A DNA stretch of 64,000 nt from Jannaschia formosa (GCF_003340555.1 NZ_QPLJ01000002.1:124001-188000), one strand, 5' to 3'; numbered from the stretch's first letter, positions 16,584-28,780 are shown. The notes: generated by a model not told the origin, from the sequence alone. Numbers and translations: made by a program.

Positions 16584-17273
16584 TCAGCCGCGCTTGCCGG
16601 ACAACTGCGCCGCGCCGTCCTTGTTCCGCGTTATGCCCCGCAACTCCGCATGAAGGGCGCGCCCCGCCTGCACTCCGGGCCGCGCCCCGACGAGGTCCAG
16701 CCAGCGCGCGAGATTGGGCTTGTCGTCGAGCGTCTGCTCCTGCCCCTCCCAGAGCGAAGCCCAGCCCCAGCAGGCCATGTCCGCGATGGAATAGAAGTCG
16801 CCTGCCAGATACTCGAACTTGCCCAGCTGCGTGTCCATGACGCGGTAGAGCCGTCCGGTCTCGGCCCGGTAGCGGTTCTTGGCATAGGGGACGTCCTCGG
16901 GCGCGTATTTCAGGAAGTGATGGGCCTGGCCCGCCATCGGGCCGAGTCCGCCCATCTGCCACATCAGCCACTGGTCGACGGCGACGCGGTCGCGTTCGGT
17001 CGGGCCGGTGAACCGGCCGGTCTTGCGGGCGAGGTATTGCAGGATCGCCCCGCTTTCGAAGATCGAGATCGGCGCGCCGTCCGGCCCCTCGGGATCGGTG
17101 ATCGCGGGCATCCGGTTGTTCGGCGAGATGGCGAGGAATTCCGGGGTGTGCTGGTCGCCCGCGCCGATGTCGATGAGGTGCGTCTCGTAGGGCAGGCCCA
17201 TCTCCTCGAGCGCGATGGAGACCTTCCAGCCGTTCGGCGTCGGCCAGAAATAGAGGTCGATGGGGGCGGTCAT
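16584..17273 (-). CDS. Glutathione S-transferase family protein (YghU/YfcG-like)
   Basis: The 229-residue protein has an N-terminal thioredoxin-like GST domain (IDLYFWPTPNGWKVSIALEE, then NNRMPAITDPEG with the cis-proline and ESGAILQYLARKTG for glutathione binding) and an all-helical C-terminal domain with YSIADMACWGW. The TPNGWKV motif puts it in the Nu/YfcG-like group, which uses glutathione disulfide. The ATG at 17273 follows AGGAG at five bases; an in-frame start at 17357 adds an unlikely N-terminus. It is divergent from the metZ riboswitch region. Confidence 0.9.
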   Translation of the reverse strand: MTAPIDLYFWPTPNGWKVSIALEEMGLPYETHLIDIGAGDQHTPEFLAISPNNRMPAITDPEGPDGAPISIFESGAILQYLARKTGRFTGPTERDRVAVDQWLMWQMGGLGPMAGQAHHFLKYAPEDVPYAKNRYRAETGRLYRVMDTQLGKFEYLAGDFYSIADMACWGWASLWEGQEQTLDDKPNLARWLDLVGARPGVQAGRALHAELRGITRNKDGAAQLSGKRG

Positions 17274-17465
17274 TGGCGGCTCCTGTTCGTGTCGCGCCGG
17301 AAGGTAGCGGGATGGGGGCGGCTTGGCGATGGGGAGCTTCCCGGTGGCATCGCTCACGGTCGTCAGCGTAACCCGGGCTTGGTGGAGCCCCGGCGACCGG
17401 AGAGACGCGCCCGCCCGGGCGTCCGGCGCTTGACCTCGGCCGGGGCGGCGGGATACGGGACAGGC

Positions 17466-17526
17466 CGAGGGGATTTGTACCGGATTGCGGCCCTCGTTAA
17501 AGAAACCGCTAAAGAGGCTTGGGGCA
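17466..17526 (+). promoter_or_regulatory. SAM-II (SAM-alpha) riboswitch upstream of metZ
   Basis: The leader carries the conserved SAM-II strings GATTTG (17472-17477 region), CGTTAAAGAAACCGCTAAAG and GAGGCTTG in the right order. CGAGGG (17466-17471) pairs with CCCTCG (17491-17496) as stem P1, and GCGG (17487-17490) can pair with CCGC (17506-17509) in the pseudoknot. In alphaproteobacteria this class sits upstream of metA, metZ, metX or metC and shuts off expression when SAM is high, usually by hiding the ribosome site. Here the AAGGAGG of metZ lies about 45 bases downstream. Confidence 0.9.
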
Positions 17527-17584
17527 TCGTGGTCCCACTGGCTTTCCGACAGGTGCGCAGTTCAGGCCCGAAGGAGGCCCGCCC

Positions 17585-18778
17585 ATGAAGGACGTCCCGT
17601 CCCGCCCCCGTTCCCCCCGCACGCTCGCCGTCCATGCCGGCACCCGCCGGTCGCAATACGGCGAAGTCAGCGAGGCGCTCTTCCTCACGCAGGGCTTCGT
17701 CTACGACAGCGCCGAGGCGGCCGAGGCCCGCTTCCTGCAGGCCGGGCGGGAGGAGTTCATCTACGCCCGCTACGGCAACCCCACCGTCGCGATGTTCGAG
17801 GACCGGATTGCGGCGCTGGAGGGGACCGAGGACGCCTTCGCCACCGCGAGCGGAATGGCCGCAGTGAACGGCGCGCTGGTCTCGATGCTGCGCGCGGGCG
17901 ACCATGTCGTCGCGGGGCGCGCACTGTTCGGATCGTGCCTCTACATCCTCGACGAGGTGCTGCCGCGCTTCGGCGTCCAGGTCACGCTGGTCGATGGCAC
18001 CGACCTCGCCGCGTGGGAAGGCGCAATCCGCCCCGACACGAAGGCCGTCTTCTTCGAAAGCGTGTCGAACCCCGCGCTGGAGGTGATCGACATCGCCGCC
18101 GTCGCCCGGCTGGCCCATGCCGTCGGCGCGACCGTGATCTGCGACAACGTCTTCGCGACGCCAGCCTTCAGCCGCGCGGTCGATCTGGGCGTCGACGTCG
18201 TCGTCTACTCGACCACCAAGCATGTCGACGGGCAGGGCCGCTGCCTCGGCGGCGTGATCTGCGGCACGAAGGAGTTCGTGCGCAAGGTGGCCGAGCCGTA
18301 CCTGAAGCATACCGGCGGCTCGATGAGCCCGTTCAACGCCTGGGTGATGCTCAAGGGGCTGGAGACGATGGACCTGCGCGTGCGCGCCCAGGCCGAGACC
18401 TGCTGGCGCCTGGCGGAGCGGCTGGACGGCCACCCGAAGCTCGCCCGCGTCATCCATCCGCATCTGCCCTCGCACCCGCAATCGACGCTGGCCCGCGCTC
18501 AGATGGAGAAGGGGGGCACGGTGCTGTCCCTCGACCTTGCGGGCGGCAAGGAGGCGGCGTTCCGCTTCCTCAACGCGCTGGAGATCGTCGTGATCTCGAA
18601 CAACCTCGGCGATGCGAAGTCGATCGCGACCCACCCGGCCACGACCACCCATCAGCGCCTGCCCGAAGACCAGAAGGCGGCGCTCGGCATCACGCCGGGG
18701 CTCGTCCGCCTGTCCGTCGGCCTGGAGGACGCGGAGGACCTGATCGCCGACGTGACGGCCGCGCTGGACGCGGCATGA
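17585..18778 (+). CDS. metZ: O-succinylhomoserine sulfhydrylase
   Basis: The 397-residue PLP enzyme belongs to the Cys/Met metabolism family and most resembles MetZ, which makes homocysteine from O-succinylhomoserine and sulfide. EEFIYARYGNPTVAMFE, the PLP stretch ASGMAAVNGAL, DNVFATPAF and the Schiff-base lysine in VVYSTTKHVDGQG are all present, as is the end SIATHPATTTHQR...RLSVGLED. The ATG at 17585 follows AAGGAGG. The upstream SAM-II riboswitch supports a role in methionine synthesis. The gene overlaps the following acetyltransferase gene by four bases (ATGA). Confidence 0.94.
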   Translation: MKDVPSRPRSPRTLAVHAGTRRSQYGEVSEALFLTQGFVYDSAEAAEARFLQAGREEFIYARYGNPTVAMFEDRIAALEGTEDAFATASGMAAVNGALVSMLRAGDHVVAGRALFGSCLYILDEVLPRFGVQVTLVDGTDLAAWEGAIRPDTKAVFFESVSNPALEVIDIAAVARLAHAVGATVICDNVFATPAFSRAVDLGVDVVVYSTTKHVDGQGRCLGGVICGTKEFVRKVAEPYLKHTGGSMSPFNAWVMLKGLETMDLRVRAQAETCWRLAERLDGHPKLARVIHPHLPSHPQSTLARAQMEKGGTVLSLDLAGGKEAAFRFLNALEIVVISNNLGDAKSIATHPATTTHQRLPEDQKAALGITPGLVRLSVGLEDAEDLIADVTAALDAA

Positions 18779-19251
18779 CCGGGCGAGAGATCCGCCGGGC
18801 CGGACCCTCCGACATGCCCGCTATCGTCGAGATCCTCTGGCGCGGCGTACGCGAGGGCGCCGCCCCGCGTTACGATGCCGCACAGCGCGCCGCCTGGCTG
18901 CCGCAGCGGCCGGAACCCGACGCCTTCGCCGAACGCATCTCGGGCCAGACCGTGTGGGTCGCCGAAGAGGCGGGGCAGGTCACCGGCTTCGTCACGCTGC
19001 GCGCCGACGGCTATCTCGACTTCGCCCATGTCCTGCCAGAGCAGCGCGGCACCGGCACCGCCGATGCCCTGCTGGCCATGCTGGAGAACCACGCCGCCGC
19101 GCAGGGGCTGCGGCGCCTCACCGTGCGGGCCTCGGACATGGCGCGGCCCTTCCTCGCGCGCCACGGCTGGACCGTCGTGGCCCCGGCTCCGCAGATGCGC
19201 GACGGCATCGTGATCCCGGCGACCGAGATGGCGCGCGCGCTGACCGCGTGA
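18775..19251 (+). CDS. GNAT family N-acetyltransferase
   Basis: The 158-residue protein shows a GNAT fold: IRRAGPSDMPAIVEIL at the start, the beta-4 segment VTGFVTLRADGYLDFAHVLP, and an acetyl-CoA loop EQRGTGTADALLAML matching Q/RxxGxG/A. FLARHGWTVVAP lies near the end. The substrate is unknown. Its ATG overlaps the metZ stop by four bases, so it should be co-transcribed and come under the SAM-II riboswitch, which could mean an amino-acid-related acceptor. Confidence 0.85.
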   Translation: MTGREIRRAGPSDMPAIVEILWRGVREGAAPRYDAAQRAAWLPQRPEPDAFAERISGQTVWVAEEAGQVTGFVTLRADGYLDFAHVLPEQRGTGTADALLAMLENHAAAQGLRRLTVRASDMARPFLARHGWTVVAPAPQMRDGIVIPATEMARALTA

Positions 19252-19380
19252 CCGGAGCGCGGACTTTCGCGGTGATCCGATATCTGGGGGCCCGCGTAAG
19301 TGAACCTGCGAGGGGTTGAGGAGAAGGTGGGACTCGCCCATCTTCGAAGTCCACGCGCGAACCGAAGGGAGGGACGGCAG

Positions 19381-20418
19381 ATGAACGTCCACACGCCGGA
19401 CATTGACCGCGAGCCGAGCGAAGCGGAGGCACAGGCCGCGCTCGACCTGCTCAGACGCTACGCCGAGAGCGGGCGCGGCAGGGCGGACCTCTACCCGGTC
19501 CTTTCCGACACCTATCCGAAACTCGTCACCGACGAGGCCTATCGTGCCACGCTGCCCGACCTTCAGAACGGTCCGGCCAGCCTGATCCGCGGTGTGGACC
19601 GGCGCATCCAGCATGTCGGCATCTCGAATTTCCGGCTGCCGATGCGAATCGCGACCCGGACGGCGCCGCATCTGGCCGAGGTGTCGGTGACGGGGACGGT
19701 CTCCCTCGAAGCGGGCAAGAAGGGCATAAACATGTCCCGGATCATGCGCAGCTTCTACAATCACGCCGAAAGCCTGATGGGCTTCGACGTCGTCGAGGCC
19801 GCGCTCGACGATTATCTCTCCGACCTCGACGCCTTCGACGCGCGCCTGCTGCTGCGGTTCTCGCTGCCGCTGGAAATCCGGTCGCTGCGTTCGGGCCTCA
19901 AGGGCTGGCAGTATTACGACGTCGCGATGGAGGTCGTGCAGACCGGCACCGGGCGTCGCCGCATCCTGCATGTCGACTACGTCTATTCCTCGACCTGCCC
20001 CTGCTCGCTGGAGTTGTCCGAACATGCGCGCCGCACCCGTGGCCAGCTGGCGACGCCCCATTCCCAGCGCTCCGTCGCGCGGCTGTCGGTCGAGGTGACG
20101 GGCGATCTGACGGTCGAGGACCTGATCGAGACCTGCCGCGCGCAGGTCCCGACCGAGACGCAGGTCATGGTCAAGCGGGAGGACGAGCAGGCCTTCGCCG
20201 AACTGAACGCCGCCAATCCGATCTTCGTCGAGGATGCCGCCCGGCTCTTTTCCGAAGGCCTGTCGCGGCTGCCGGGGGCGGGGGATCACCGCGTCGTCGC
20301 GTCCCATCAGGAAAGCCTGCACAGCCACGACGCGGTTTCGGTTCTGACTGCGGGCAAGCTGTTCGAGGCCGAGGTGCTGGAGCCGCGGCTCTTCGGGACG
20401 CTGGTGCATCCGGGCTGA
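19381..20418 (+). CDS. folE2: GTP cyclohydrolase FolE2 (type IB)
   Basis: The 345-residue protein is FolE2, which converts GTP to 7,8-dihydroneopterin triphosphate, the first step of folate synthesis. Diagnostic motifs are HVGISNFRLPM, KGINMSRIMRSF, YVYSSTCPCSLELSEHAR with the metal-binding cysteine, and TPHSQRSVARL. Type IB enzymes work with metals other than zinc and often replace or back up FolE under zinc limitation; I see no Zur box I would trust upstream. Other folate genes (folP, folB) lie about 3-5 kb away on the other strand. Confidence 0.95.
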   Translation: MNVHTPDIDREPSEAEAQAALDLLRRYAESGRGRADLYPVLSDTYPKLVTDEAYRATLPDLQNGPASLIRGVDRRIQHVGISNFRLPMRIATRTAPHLAEVSVTGTVSLEAGKKGINMSRIMRSFYNHAESLMGFDVVEAALDDYLSDLDAFDARLLLRFSLPLEIRSLRSGLKGWQYYDVAMEVVQTGTGRRRILHVDYVYSSTCPCSLELSEHARRTRGQLATPHSQRSVARLSVEVTGDLTVEDLIETCRAQVPTETQVMVKREDEQAFAELNAANPIFVEDAARLFSEGLSRLPGAGDHRVVASHQESLHSHDAVSVLTAGKLFEAEVLEPRLFGTLVHPG

Positions 20419-20485
20419 TCCGGGCAAGGGTCATGTAATGGTGATCCTGGTCGCGTAAGCCGGGACGCGTTCAAGGAGACCCCGC

Positions 20486-21754
20486 TTGCCCGACCAAGAC
20501 CCTCCCGGCTGGTCCGAGCTGGTGCGCAGCTTCGGCAAGATCGGTCTGCTGAGCTTCGGCGGGCCAGCGGCGCAGATCGCGCTGATGCATTCCGAACTGG
20601 TCGAGAGGCGGGGCTGGCTCGACCAGGACACCTTCCTTCGAGGGCTGGGCTTCTGCACGCTGCTGCCGGGGCCCGAGGCGATGCAGCTCGCCACCTTCGC
20701 CGGCTGGCGCCTGCGCGGCACGGCAGGGGGGTTGCTGGCCGGGCTTCTCTTCGTGCTGCCGGGTGCGGCGGTGATGATGGTGCTGGCCGCGCTCTACCTT
20801 TCCTACGGCCGGCTGCCGCTGGTGGACGCGGCCTTCCTCGGGGTCAAGGCGGCGGCGCTCGCGATCGTCGCGGGGGCGCTCTGGAAACTCCGGGCGAAGG
20901 CGCTGAAGGGGCCGCTGGCGCTCGCCGTCGCGACGCTCGCCTTCGTCGGACTCTTCCTGCTCGATCTTCCGTTCTGGGCGGTGCTGGGGGGCGCGCTGCT
21001 GCTGGGGCTCCTGCGGCCGGCCGGCGGGTCGGCGGCGCCGGCACCGGCCCCGGCGGGCCACGGCACGCTGCGCACCGTCGCGATCTGGCTCGCGATCTGG
21101 TGGGCACCGCTGCTGCTGCTGCTCGCCGTCGCCCCGGGCTCCGTCCCCGCGCAGGCGGGGGTGTTCTTCTCCTGGCTCGCCACTGTCAGCTTCGGCGGCG
21201 CCTATGCGGTGCTGGCGGCGCTGGCGCAGAACGCGGTCGAGGTGCAGGGCTGGCTGACGGCCGAGCAGATGATCGACGGGCTGGGCCTGGCGGAGACGAC
21301 GCCGGGGCCGCTGATCCTCGTGACCGTCTTCACCGGCTGGCTCGGCGGCGCGCAGGTCAGGCTGGCCTTCGTCACGGCGCTCGTCACCCTCTGGGCTACC
21401 TTCGCCCCGTGCTTTCTGTGGATCTTCGCCGGCGCCCCGCATCTGGAGCGGCTGACCGCGATGCCGCGGCTGCGCGGCGCGCTGGACCTCGTCTCAGCGG
21501 CGGTGGCGGGGGTGATCGCCAACCTGTCACTCTGGTTCGCGATCCACGTCCTGTTCCGCAACGTCTCCGAGGCTGGGTTCGGTCCGCCGCGCCCCGACCC
21601 GTCGAGCCTCGACCCGGTCGCCGCCGTTCTCGCGGTCTTTGCCCTGCTCTGGCTTCTCGTCCTCAAACGCGGCCTGCTGGAGACGCTGGCGATTTCCGCA
21701 GCCCTCGGCCTCGGCTTCGGGATCTTCGTCCCGCTCGCCTTCGGTCAAGGCTGA
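20486..21754 (+). CDS. chrA: Chromate efflux transporter, two-domain ChrA family
   Basis: The 422-residue membrane protein has two homologous CHR domains. The first carries FGKIGLLSFGGPAAQIALMH and GFCTLLPGPEAMQLATFAGW; the second repeats the pattern with ATVSFGGAYAVLAALAQ and LAETTPGPLILVTVFTGW. About ten to twelve hydrophobic helices are present. The family exports chromate by proton or sulfate-linked transport, though many chromosomal members have unknown natural substrates. The start is TTG 20486, chosen because AAGGAG sits at the right distance; no ATG fits. Confidence 0.9.
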   Translation: MPDQDPPGWSELVRSFGKIGLLSFGGPAAQIALMHSELVERRGWLDQDTFLRGLGFCTLLPGPEAMQLATFAGWRLRGTAGGLLAGLLFVLPGAAVMMVLAALYLSYGRLPLVDAAFLGVKAAALAIVAGALWKLRAKALKGPLALAVATLAFVGLFLLDLPFWAVLGGALLLGLLRPAGGSAAPAPAPAGHGTLRTVAIWLAIWWAPLLLLLAVAPGSVPAQAGVFFSWLATVSFGGAYAVLAALAQNAVEVQGWLTAEQMIDGLGLAETTPGPLILVTVFTGWLGGAQVRLAFVTALVTLWATFAPCFLWIFAGAPHLERLTAMPRLRGALDLVSAAVAGVIANLSLWFAIHVLFRNVSEAGFGPPRPDPSSLDPVAAVLAVFALLWLLVLKRGLLETLAISAALGLGFGIFVPLAFGQG

Positions 21755-21832
21755 GGTGCGCCTCGCTGAGTTCCCGAGAGCCGTCAGGGGCGTGCGGGGG
21801 CAGAGCCTCCTTCCGCCCCGACGCAAGAGCCG

Positions 21833-23173
21833 TCAAGCGACGTGTCGGACCGCCCCCGCCACCTCGTCCACCACACGTTGCAGCAGGTCGGGATCCTCGC
21901 ATTCCGCCATCACGCGGATCAGCGGCTCGGTCCCCGACTTGCGGATCAGCAGCCGCCCGCGCCCGGCCAGCGCCGCCTCGGCCCCGGCGATGGCGGCCCT
22001 CACCGCCTCGGCTTCCAGGGGTGTGGCCCCGGCGCCGAATCGGACATTCTCCAGACGCTGCGGGACCGGCTCGAAGCTCTGCATCAGCTCTGCCGCCGGG
22101 CGCCCGGTGCGGACCATCTCGGCCAGGAACTGGAGCCCCGCGATCAGCCCGTCGCCGGTGGTGGCGTGGTCGGTCATCACGATATGGCCCGACTGCTCGC
22201 CGCCCAAGTTGAAGCCGCCGCGCCGCATCTCCTCGACGACGTAGCGGTCGCCGACCCTCGTGCGGTGCAGCGCGATGCCCTTGCCCGCAAGGTATCGCTC
22301 CAGCCCAAGGTTGGACATCACCGTGGCGACCAGCGCCGGGCCGCGCAGCCGGTCCTCGGCGGCCCAGCGCACCGCGAACAGCGCCATGAGCTGATCGCCA
22401 TCGGCCACCCTGCCGGCCGCGTCGAGGATCATCACCCGGTCCGCGTCGCCATCGAGCGCGATGCCCACATCGGCGCCATGGGCGACGACCGCCTCGGCGG
22501 CGGCGGCCGTGTGGGTCGAGCCGCAGCGGTCGTTGATGTTGCGGCCGTTCGGCGCGACCCCGATCGGGATGACGGTCGCGCCAAGCTCCGACAGGAGGTC
22601 GGGCGCCGCGCGGTAGGCCGCCCCATGGGCGCAGTCGATGACGACGCGCAGCCCTTCCAGCGCCATGCCGGTCGGGATCGTCGTCTTGGCATATTCGACA
22701 TAGCGGCCGAGCCCCGAATCGATCCGCATGGCGCGGCCGATATGCGGCGCCTCGGCCAGGCGCACGCCTTCCTCGACCAGCCGCTCGATCTCGGCCTCCG
22801 CTTCGTCCGAGAGCTTGAAGCCGTCGGGTCCGAAGAACTTGATCCCGTTGTCGTCGGCGGGATTGTGGCTGGCCGAGATCATCACGCCCAGATCGGCGCG
22901 CATCGACCGCGCCAACAGGCCCACGGCGGGGGTCGGCACGGGACCAAGCAGCAGCACGTTCATGCCCGTCGAGGTCAGCCCGGCAGTCAGCGCGTTCTCC
23001 AGCATGTAGCCCGACTGCCGCGTGTCCTTGCCGATGACTACGCGATGCGCCACGCCGCCCCGCTCGCGCCGGAAGAAGCGGCCGGCGGCGGCGCCGAGAC
23101 GCAGCGCCATCTCGGCCGTCATGTTGCCTTCGTTGGCACGGCCGCGCACGCCGTCGGTCCCGAACAGTCCCAT
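21833..23173 (-). CDS. glmM: Phosphoglucosamine mutase
   Basis: The 446-residue enzyme interconverts glucosamine-6-phosphate and glucosamine-1-phosphate for UDP-GlcNAc, hence peptidoglycan and [17 protein letters not shown] is the family start, the phosphoserine is S102 in [18 protein letters not shown], the metal loop is [10 protein letters not shown] near 240, and the phosphate loop [12 protein letters not shown] lies near the end. The start at 23173 is preferred over 23200 because the family begins MxxLFGTDG. It follows folP with two bases between them, the usual folP-glmM pairing. Confidence 0.97.
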   Translation of the reverse strand: MGLFGTDGVRGRANEGNMTAEMALRLGAAAGRFFRRERGGVAHRVVIGKDTRQSGYMLENALTAGLTSTGMNVLLLGPVPTPAVGLLARSMRADLGVMISASHNPADDNGIKFFGPDGFKLSDEAEAEIERLVEEGVRLAEAPHIGRAMRIDSGLGRYVEYAKTTIPTGMALEGLRVVIDCAHGAAYRAAPDLLSELGATVIPIGVAPNGRNINDRCGSTHTAAAAEAVVAHGADVGIALDGDADRVMILDAAGRVADGDQLMALFAVRWAAEDRLRGPALVATVMSNLGLERYLAGKGIALHRTRVGDRYVVEEMRRGGFNLGGEQSGHIVMTDHATTGDGLIAGLQFLAEMVRTGRPAAELMQSFEPVPQRLENVRFGAGATPLEAEAVRAAIAGAEAALAGRGRLLIRKSGTEPLIRVMAECEDPDLLQRVVDEVAGAVRHVA

Positions 23174-23175
23174 CG

Positions 23176-24159
23176 TCACTCCTCCGTCACGGCGCGCCAC
23201 AGCGCCAGGCCCTGCGCCACCTCGGCCACGTCGTGGACCCGGTGGATCTGCACGCCTTGTGCCACGGCGGCGAGGGTCACGGCCAGAGAGCCCGGTGCGC
23301 GATCCTCCGCCTGTGGCGCGCCGCCAATGTCACCGATGAAACGTTTGCGCGACGCACCCAGCAGGACGGGCAGGCCGAGGTCGTGGAAGACGCCGATCCG
23401 GCGCAGCAGGGCAAGGTTGTGCGCGCGCGTCTTGCCGAAGCCGATGCCCGGATCGACGACCAGCCGCGCGCGGGGGATGCCCGCCGCCTCGGCGGCGCCG
23501 ACGCGGGCGGCGAGCCCGTCGAGCACGTCGTGCAGCACGTCCCCATAGTGCGGATCCTCCTGCATCGTCTCGGGCGTCTTGATGCTGTGCATCAGGATCA
23601 TCGGCGCGCCGGCCTCGGCCACGGCCGGAAACATCCCGGGATCATAGGCGCCCGCCGCGACGTCGTTGACGATGTCCCCGCCCGCGGCGAGCGCCACGCG
23701 TGCCACGTCCCCCTTGCGGGTGTCGATGGAGAGGCGGCGGTCGTGCAGGGCTTCCACCACCGGCAGGATGCGCGCTGTTTCCTCGGCGGCGGGGACCGGC
23801 GCGGCGCCGGGGCGCGTGCTTTCGCCGCCGATGTCGAGGATGTCGGCGGCGCTCATCGCCGCCGCGCGGGCCAGCGCCGCCTCCGGGGCCAGGTGCCTTC
23901 CGCCGTCCGAGAAGCTGTCGGGCGTGACGTTGAGGATGCCCATCACGCGCGGCCGGTCGAGCGCGAGGCCCGCGAGCGGCGGGCGCGGCGCCGTCAGGCG
24001 GAGGAGATCGGCCTCCGGCAGTTCCGTCCACGGCACGGTGAGGGGCACGCGGCCGCGTTCCAGGATCTCGACCCGGTCGAAGCGCAGCCAGCCGCCGGCA
24101 AGGCGCGGCGCGCCGGGCCCCGCTTCGGGGGCGGGCAGGGGACGCAGGCGCGTGGTCAC
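23176..24159 (-). CDS. folP: Dihydropteroate synthase
   Basis: The 327-residue enzyme condenses p-aminobenzoate with dihydropterin pyrophosphate, the sulfonamide target. [15 protein letters not shown] is the pterin-binding loop, then [34 protein letters not shown] and GASRKRFIG, all intact. The first roughly 85 residues are a variable extension. The GTG start at 24159 overlaps the folB stop by four bases, so folB-folP-glmM form one leftward operon. Confidence 0.96.
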   Translation of the reverse strand: MTTRLRPLPAPEAGPGAPRLAGGWLRFDRVEILERGRVPLTVPWTELPEADLLRLTAPRPPLAGLALDRPRVMGILNVTPDSFSDGGRHLAPEAALARAAAMSAADILDIGGESTRPGAAPVPAAEETARILPVVEALHDRRLSIDTRKGDVARVALAAGGDIVNDVAAGAYDPGMFPAVAEAGAPMILMHSIKTPETMQEDPHYGDVLHDVLDGLAARVGAAEAAGIPRARLVVDPGIGFGKTRAHNLALLRRIGVFHDLGLPVLLGASRKRFIGDIGGAPQAEDRAPGSLAVTLAAVAQGVQIHRVHDVAEVAQGLALWRAVTEE

Positions 24160-25073
24160 AGCTCGGCGGGGCTGGCCAGCACGCGCTCGCCATCGGTGCC
24201 CTCCCCGGCGCCGATCAGCACGACCTCGCGCGCGTCGAACTCCGACGCCAGCCAGCGGGTCAGCGCGCGCGGGTCCGCGCCCTCCGGCCCGCCGGTGGCG
24301 TCGAGCACCATGCGCGAAGGCGCCCAGACGGAGAGGTTGCCTTGCCGCAGCGCCCAGTCGAGCTCCGTTCGGCTGGCGATCACGACGCAGCGCGGGTCGC
24401 GGGCGGCGAGGCGCCACGCGGCCTGTTCCAGTGCCAGAAGGTCGATCCGGCGCTGCGCCAGCTTGTGTCCCGCCTGCGGGGCGGTGCCATCGGGTGCGAC
24501 GACGACGATCGCGGGGCCGTCTTTGGCCAACCGGCCGATCATCGCTTCGAGGCCCGGCGCGTCGAGCATCCCGGGCCCGAGCAGCACCACGCGGGGCCGC
24601 GGGGCCGCCCCCTCGGCCGAGGCGACCGGGCCGAGCCGCGCGCGCGAGCGGACGATCTCCACGCCCAGCACGTGCGGGCCCCTGTCGAGCTTGTCGATGC
24701 GCACGAAGACCCGGGCGGCCCGCGGCTGTGCCAGAACCCGCGCGGCGATGCGTTCGGCCAGCGTCTCCAGCAGGTTGACCCGCTCGGCGGCGAGCTCGGC
24801 CGAGACGGCGTCGATCAGCGTGTCGTAGCTGAGGATGCCGTCCACGTCGTCGCCGGCCACCGCTTCGGCGTCCAGCATGACCTCACAGACGATGTCGAAG
24901 CGGACGCGCTGGGTCACGCCCCGTTCCTGCTGGAAGGCGCCGATCTCGACATCGCGGACATGTTCGCGCAGCGCAATCCGGTCGCGCGGGTCGGCGGCGG
25001 GCTCGGCCCGGGCGCGGTCGAGCGGGGCGGCGAAGGCCACGCTCAGCGCGGCGCGGTCGGCATCTGTGGGCAT
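24156..25073 (-). CDS. folB: Dihydroneopterin aldolase (FolB) with long C-terminal extension
   Basis: Of 305 residues, the first 140 or so match FolB, which cleaves dihydroneopterin to 6-hydroxymethyl-dihydropterin and glycolaldehyde: GAFQQERGVTQRVRFDI, YDTLIDAVSAELAAERVNLLETLAERIAA and the final RIDKLDRG. Normal FolB is about 120 residues. The extra 160 residues (from about 150) look like an alternating beta-alpha domain (RVVLLGPGM, AIVVVAPDGTAP, RCVVIASRTELDW, REVVLIGAGEG) of unknown role. The start at 25073 follows GGAG. It overlaps folP by four bases. Confidence 0.88.
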   Translation of the reverse strand: MPTDADRAALSVAFAAPLDRARAEPAADPRDRIALREHVRDVEIGAFQQERGVTQRVRFDIVCEVMLDAEAVAGDDVDGILSYDTLIDAVSAELAAERVNLLETLAERIAARVLAQPRAARVFVRIDKLDRGPHVLGVEIVRSRARLGPVASAEGAAPRPRVVLLGPGMLDAPGLEAMIGRLAKDGPAIVVVAPDGTAPQAGHKLAQRRIDLLALEQAAWRLAARDPRCVVIASRTELDWALRQGNLSVWAPSRMVLDATGGPEGADPRALTRWLASEFDAREVVLIGAGEGTDGERVLASPAEL

Positions 25074-25191
25074 CGGGCGGCTCCTCCGGTCACCGGCGGC
25101 AAAGCACGGACGGGCGGCGGAGGGAAGCCTCGGACCGCCATGGGGCGGCCCGTTCGCGACGCGGCGCCGGTGCGCCGCGCCGTGGGGTCGC

Positions 25192-25881
25192 TCAGGCGCC
25201 CGGGATCTGCCGATAGAAGATGTGCCGACCGACGCGGGCGGTCTGCGGGTAGACCGCGGCCCAGTAGGGATCGACGTAGTCGGCATGGTAATGCGTGGCG
25301 TCCCGCGTCAGCGCGCGATCGTGGCCGTCCATCAGCAGTCGCGCGATCTTGCCGGCCTTCGCCCAGGCCGCAGGCTCCGTCACCGTCTCGGGGATGCCGT
25401 CGCAGGTGTAGCTGAACTGGCAGGCATGCAGCCGCCCCGTCCCCTGGTTGACGACGCCGCAGATCGAGTCGGGATACCGCTCGCTGTCGACGCGATTGAG
25501 GATGACCTCGGCCACCGCGACCTGACCGGGAATCGGTTCGCCCCGGGCCTCGAAGTAGATCGCTTCCGCGAGGCATTCCCATTGCTCGCCTCCGTCGACG
25601 GCGGGCATGGCGCCAAGCTTGGCCGCGTCGATCCGCGCGTCCGAGCGGGAGCGCTGGCGGCCCGGGCCGTCCAGCAACGGCGCCGCACGGCCGCCGTCGA
25701 AGAAATCCGGGCTTTCGTCGTTCAGCCCCGGAAGCGGCGCAGAGGCCCGTGTCAGGGCGCTGACGGCAAGGCTGCCGGTGGTGGCGAGGCTGGCCAGCGC
25801 GGGCTGCGCCTGCGAGGCTGACGTGAGGGAAAGCGTCATGGTCAGCGCAGCGCAAGCAGCACCGAGAGCAGTTTTGAGCAT
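25192..25881 (-). CDS. Exported cell wall hydrolase, SleB (Hydrolase_2) family
   Basis: The 229-residue protein has a signal peptide (MLKTALGAACAALTMTLSLT..., cleaved near residue 26) and a SleB-type lytic transglycosylase/amidase domain from about residue 100: ECLAEAIYFEARGEP with the catalytic glutamate, VAEVILNRVDSERYPDSICG, CQFSYTCDG and a HYHADYVDPYWA segment. In spore formers SleB degrades cortex; here it would remodel peptidoglycan. An in-frame TTG at 25908 could start it nine codons earlier. It is separated from folB by about 120 bases. Confidence 0.85.
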   Translation of the reverse strand: MLKTALGAACAALTMTLSLTSASQAQPALASLATTGSLAVSALTRASAPLPGLNDESPDFFDGGRAAPLLDGPGRQRSRSDARIDAAKLGAMPAVDGGEQWECLAEAIYFEARGEPIPGQVAVAEVILNRVDSERYPDSICGVVNQGTGRLHACQFSYTCDGIPETVTEPAAWAKAGKIARLLMDGHDRALTRDATHYHADYVDPYWAAVYPQTARVGRHIFYRQIPGA

Positions 25882-26081
25882 CTGAAGAATCCGTCCCAAC
25901 CGTTCCAAGTCCGCGGCCTAGAGGACAGGTCTTGAGGAAACCTTACTTCCGCCCTCGGCCGGCGGCGCGTTTTGCGCAGACCGCCGGAACCTTCAACCGG
26001 GCTTGCGCGTTGCGCGGCAGCCACGCCCCGAACACGCCCGGATTTGCGCCGAGACCCGCCGAAAGCCCCTTCCGTTCGGCG

Positions 26082-28613
<2,532 letters not shown>

Positions 28614-28720
28614 GACGAGCGACTCCTTCGCAACTGCAGCTAAGCACGTTGCTGCGCTGCGGCAACGATGTGGCCCCGACGTTACATGGCCGAAGATGCC
28701 TTCCAAACGGAAAACGTCCA

Positions 28721-28740
28721 GCCCGACCTTCGGGTCGGGC
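28721..28740 (-). terminator. Strong hairpin downstream of glyS
   Basis: GCCCGACC and GGTCGGGC form a perfect 8-bp stem around the stable TTCG tetraloop (28729-28732), read on the plus strand. On the minus strand it lies after the glyS stop and is followed by a short T-containing stretch (GGACGTTTTCC), so it could terminate glyS transcription before ppdK. Confidence 0.6.
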
Positions 28741-28758
28741 CGGTGTGTCGGAATCGAG

Positions 28759-28780
28759 GGGTGATCCGCGGGTGATCCCG
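28759..28780. repeat. Two tandem 11-mers GGGTGATCCNN
   Basis: GGGTGATCCGC is followed directly by GGGTGATCCCG, between glyS and the hairpin. The same 11-mer occurs three times in tandem at 63540-63572. Confidence 0.6.
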
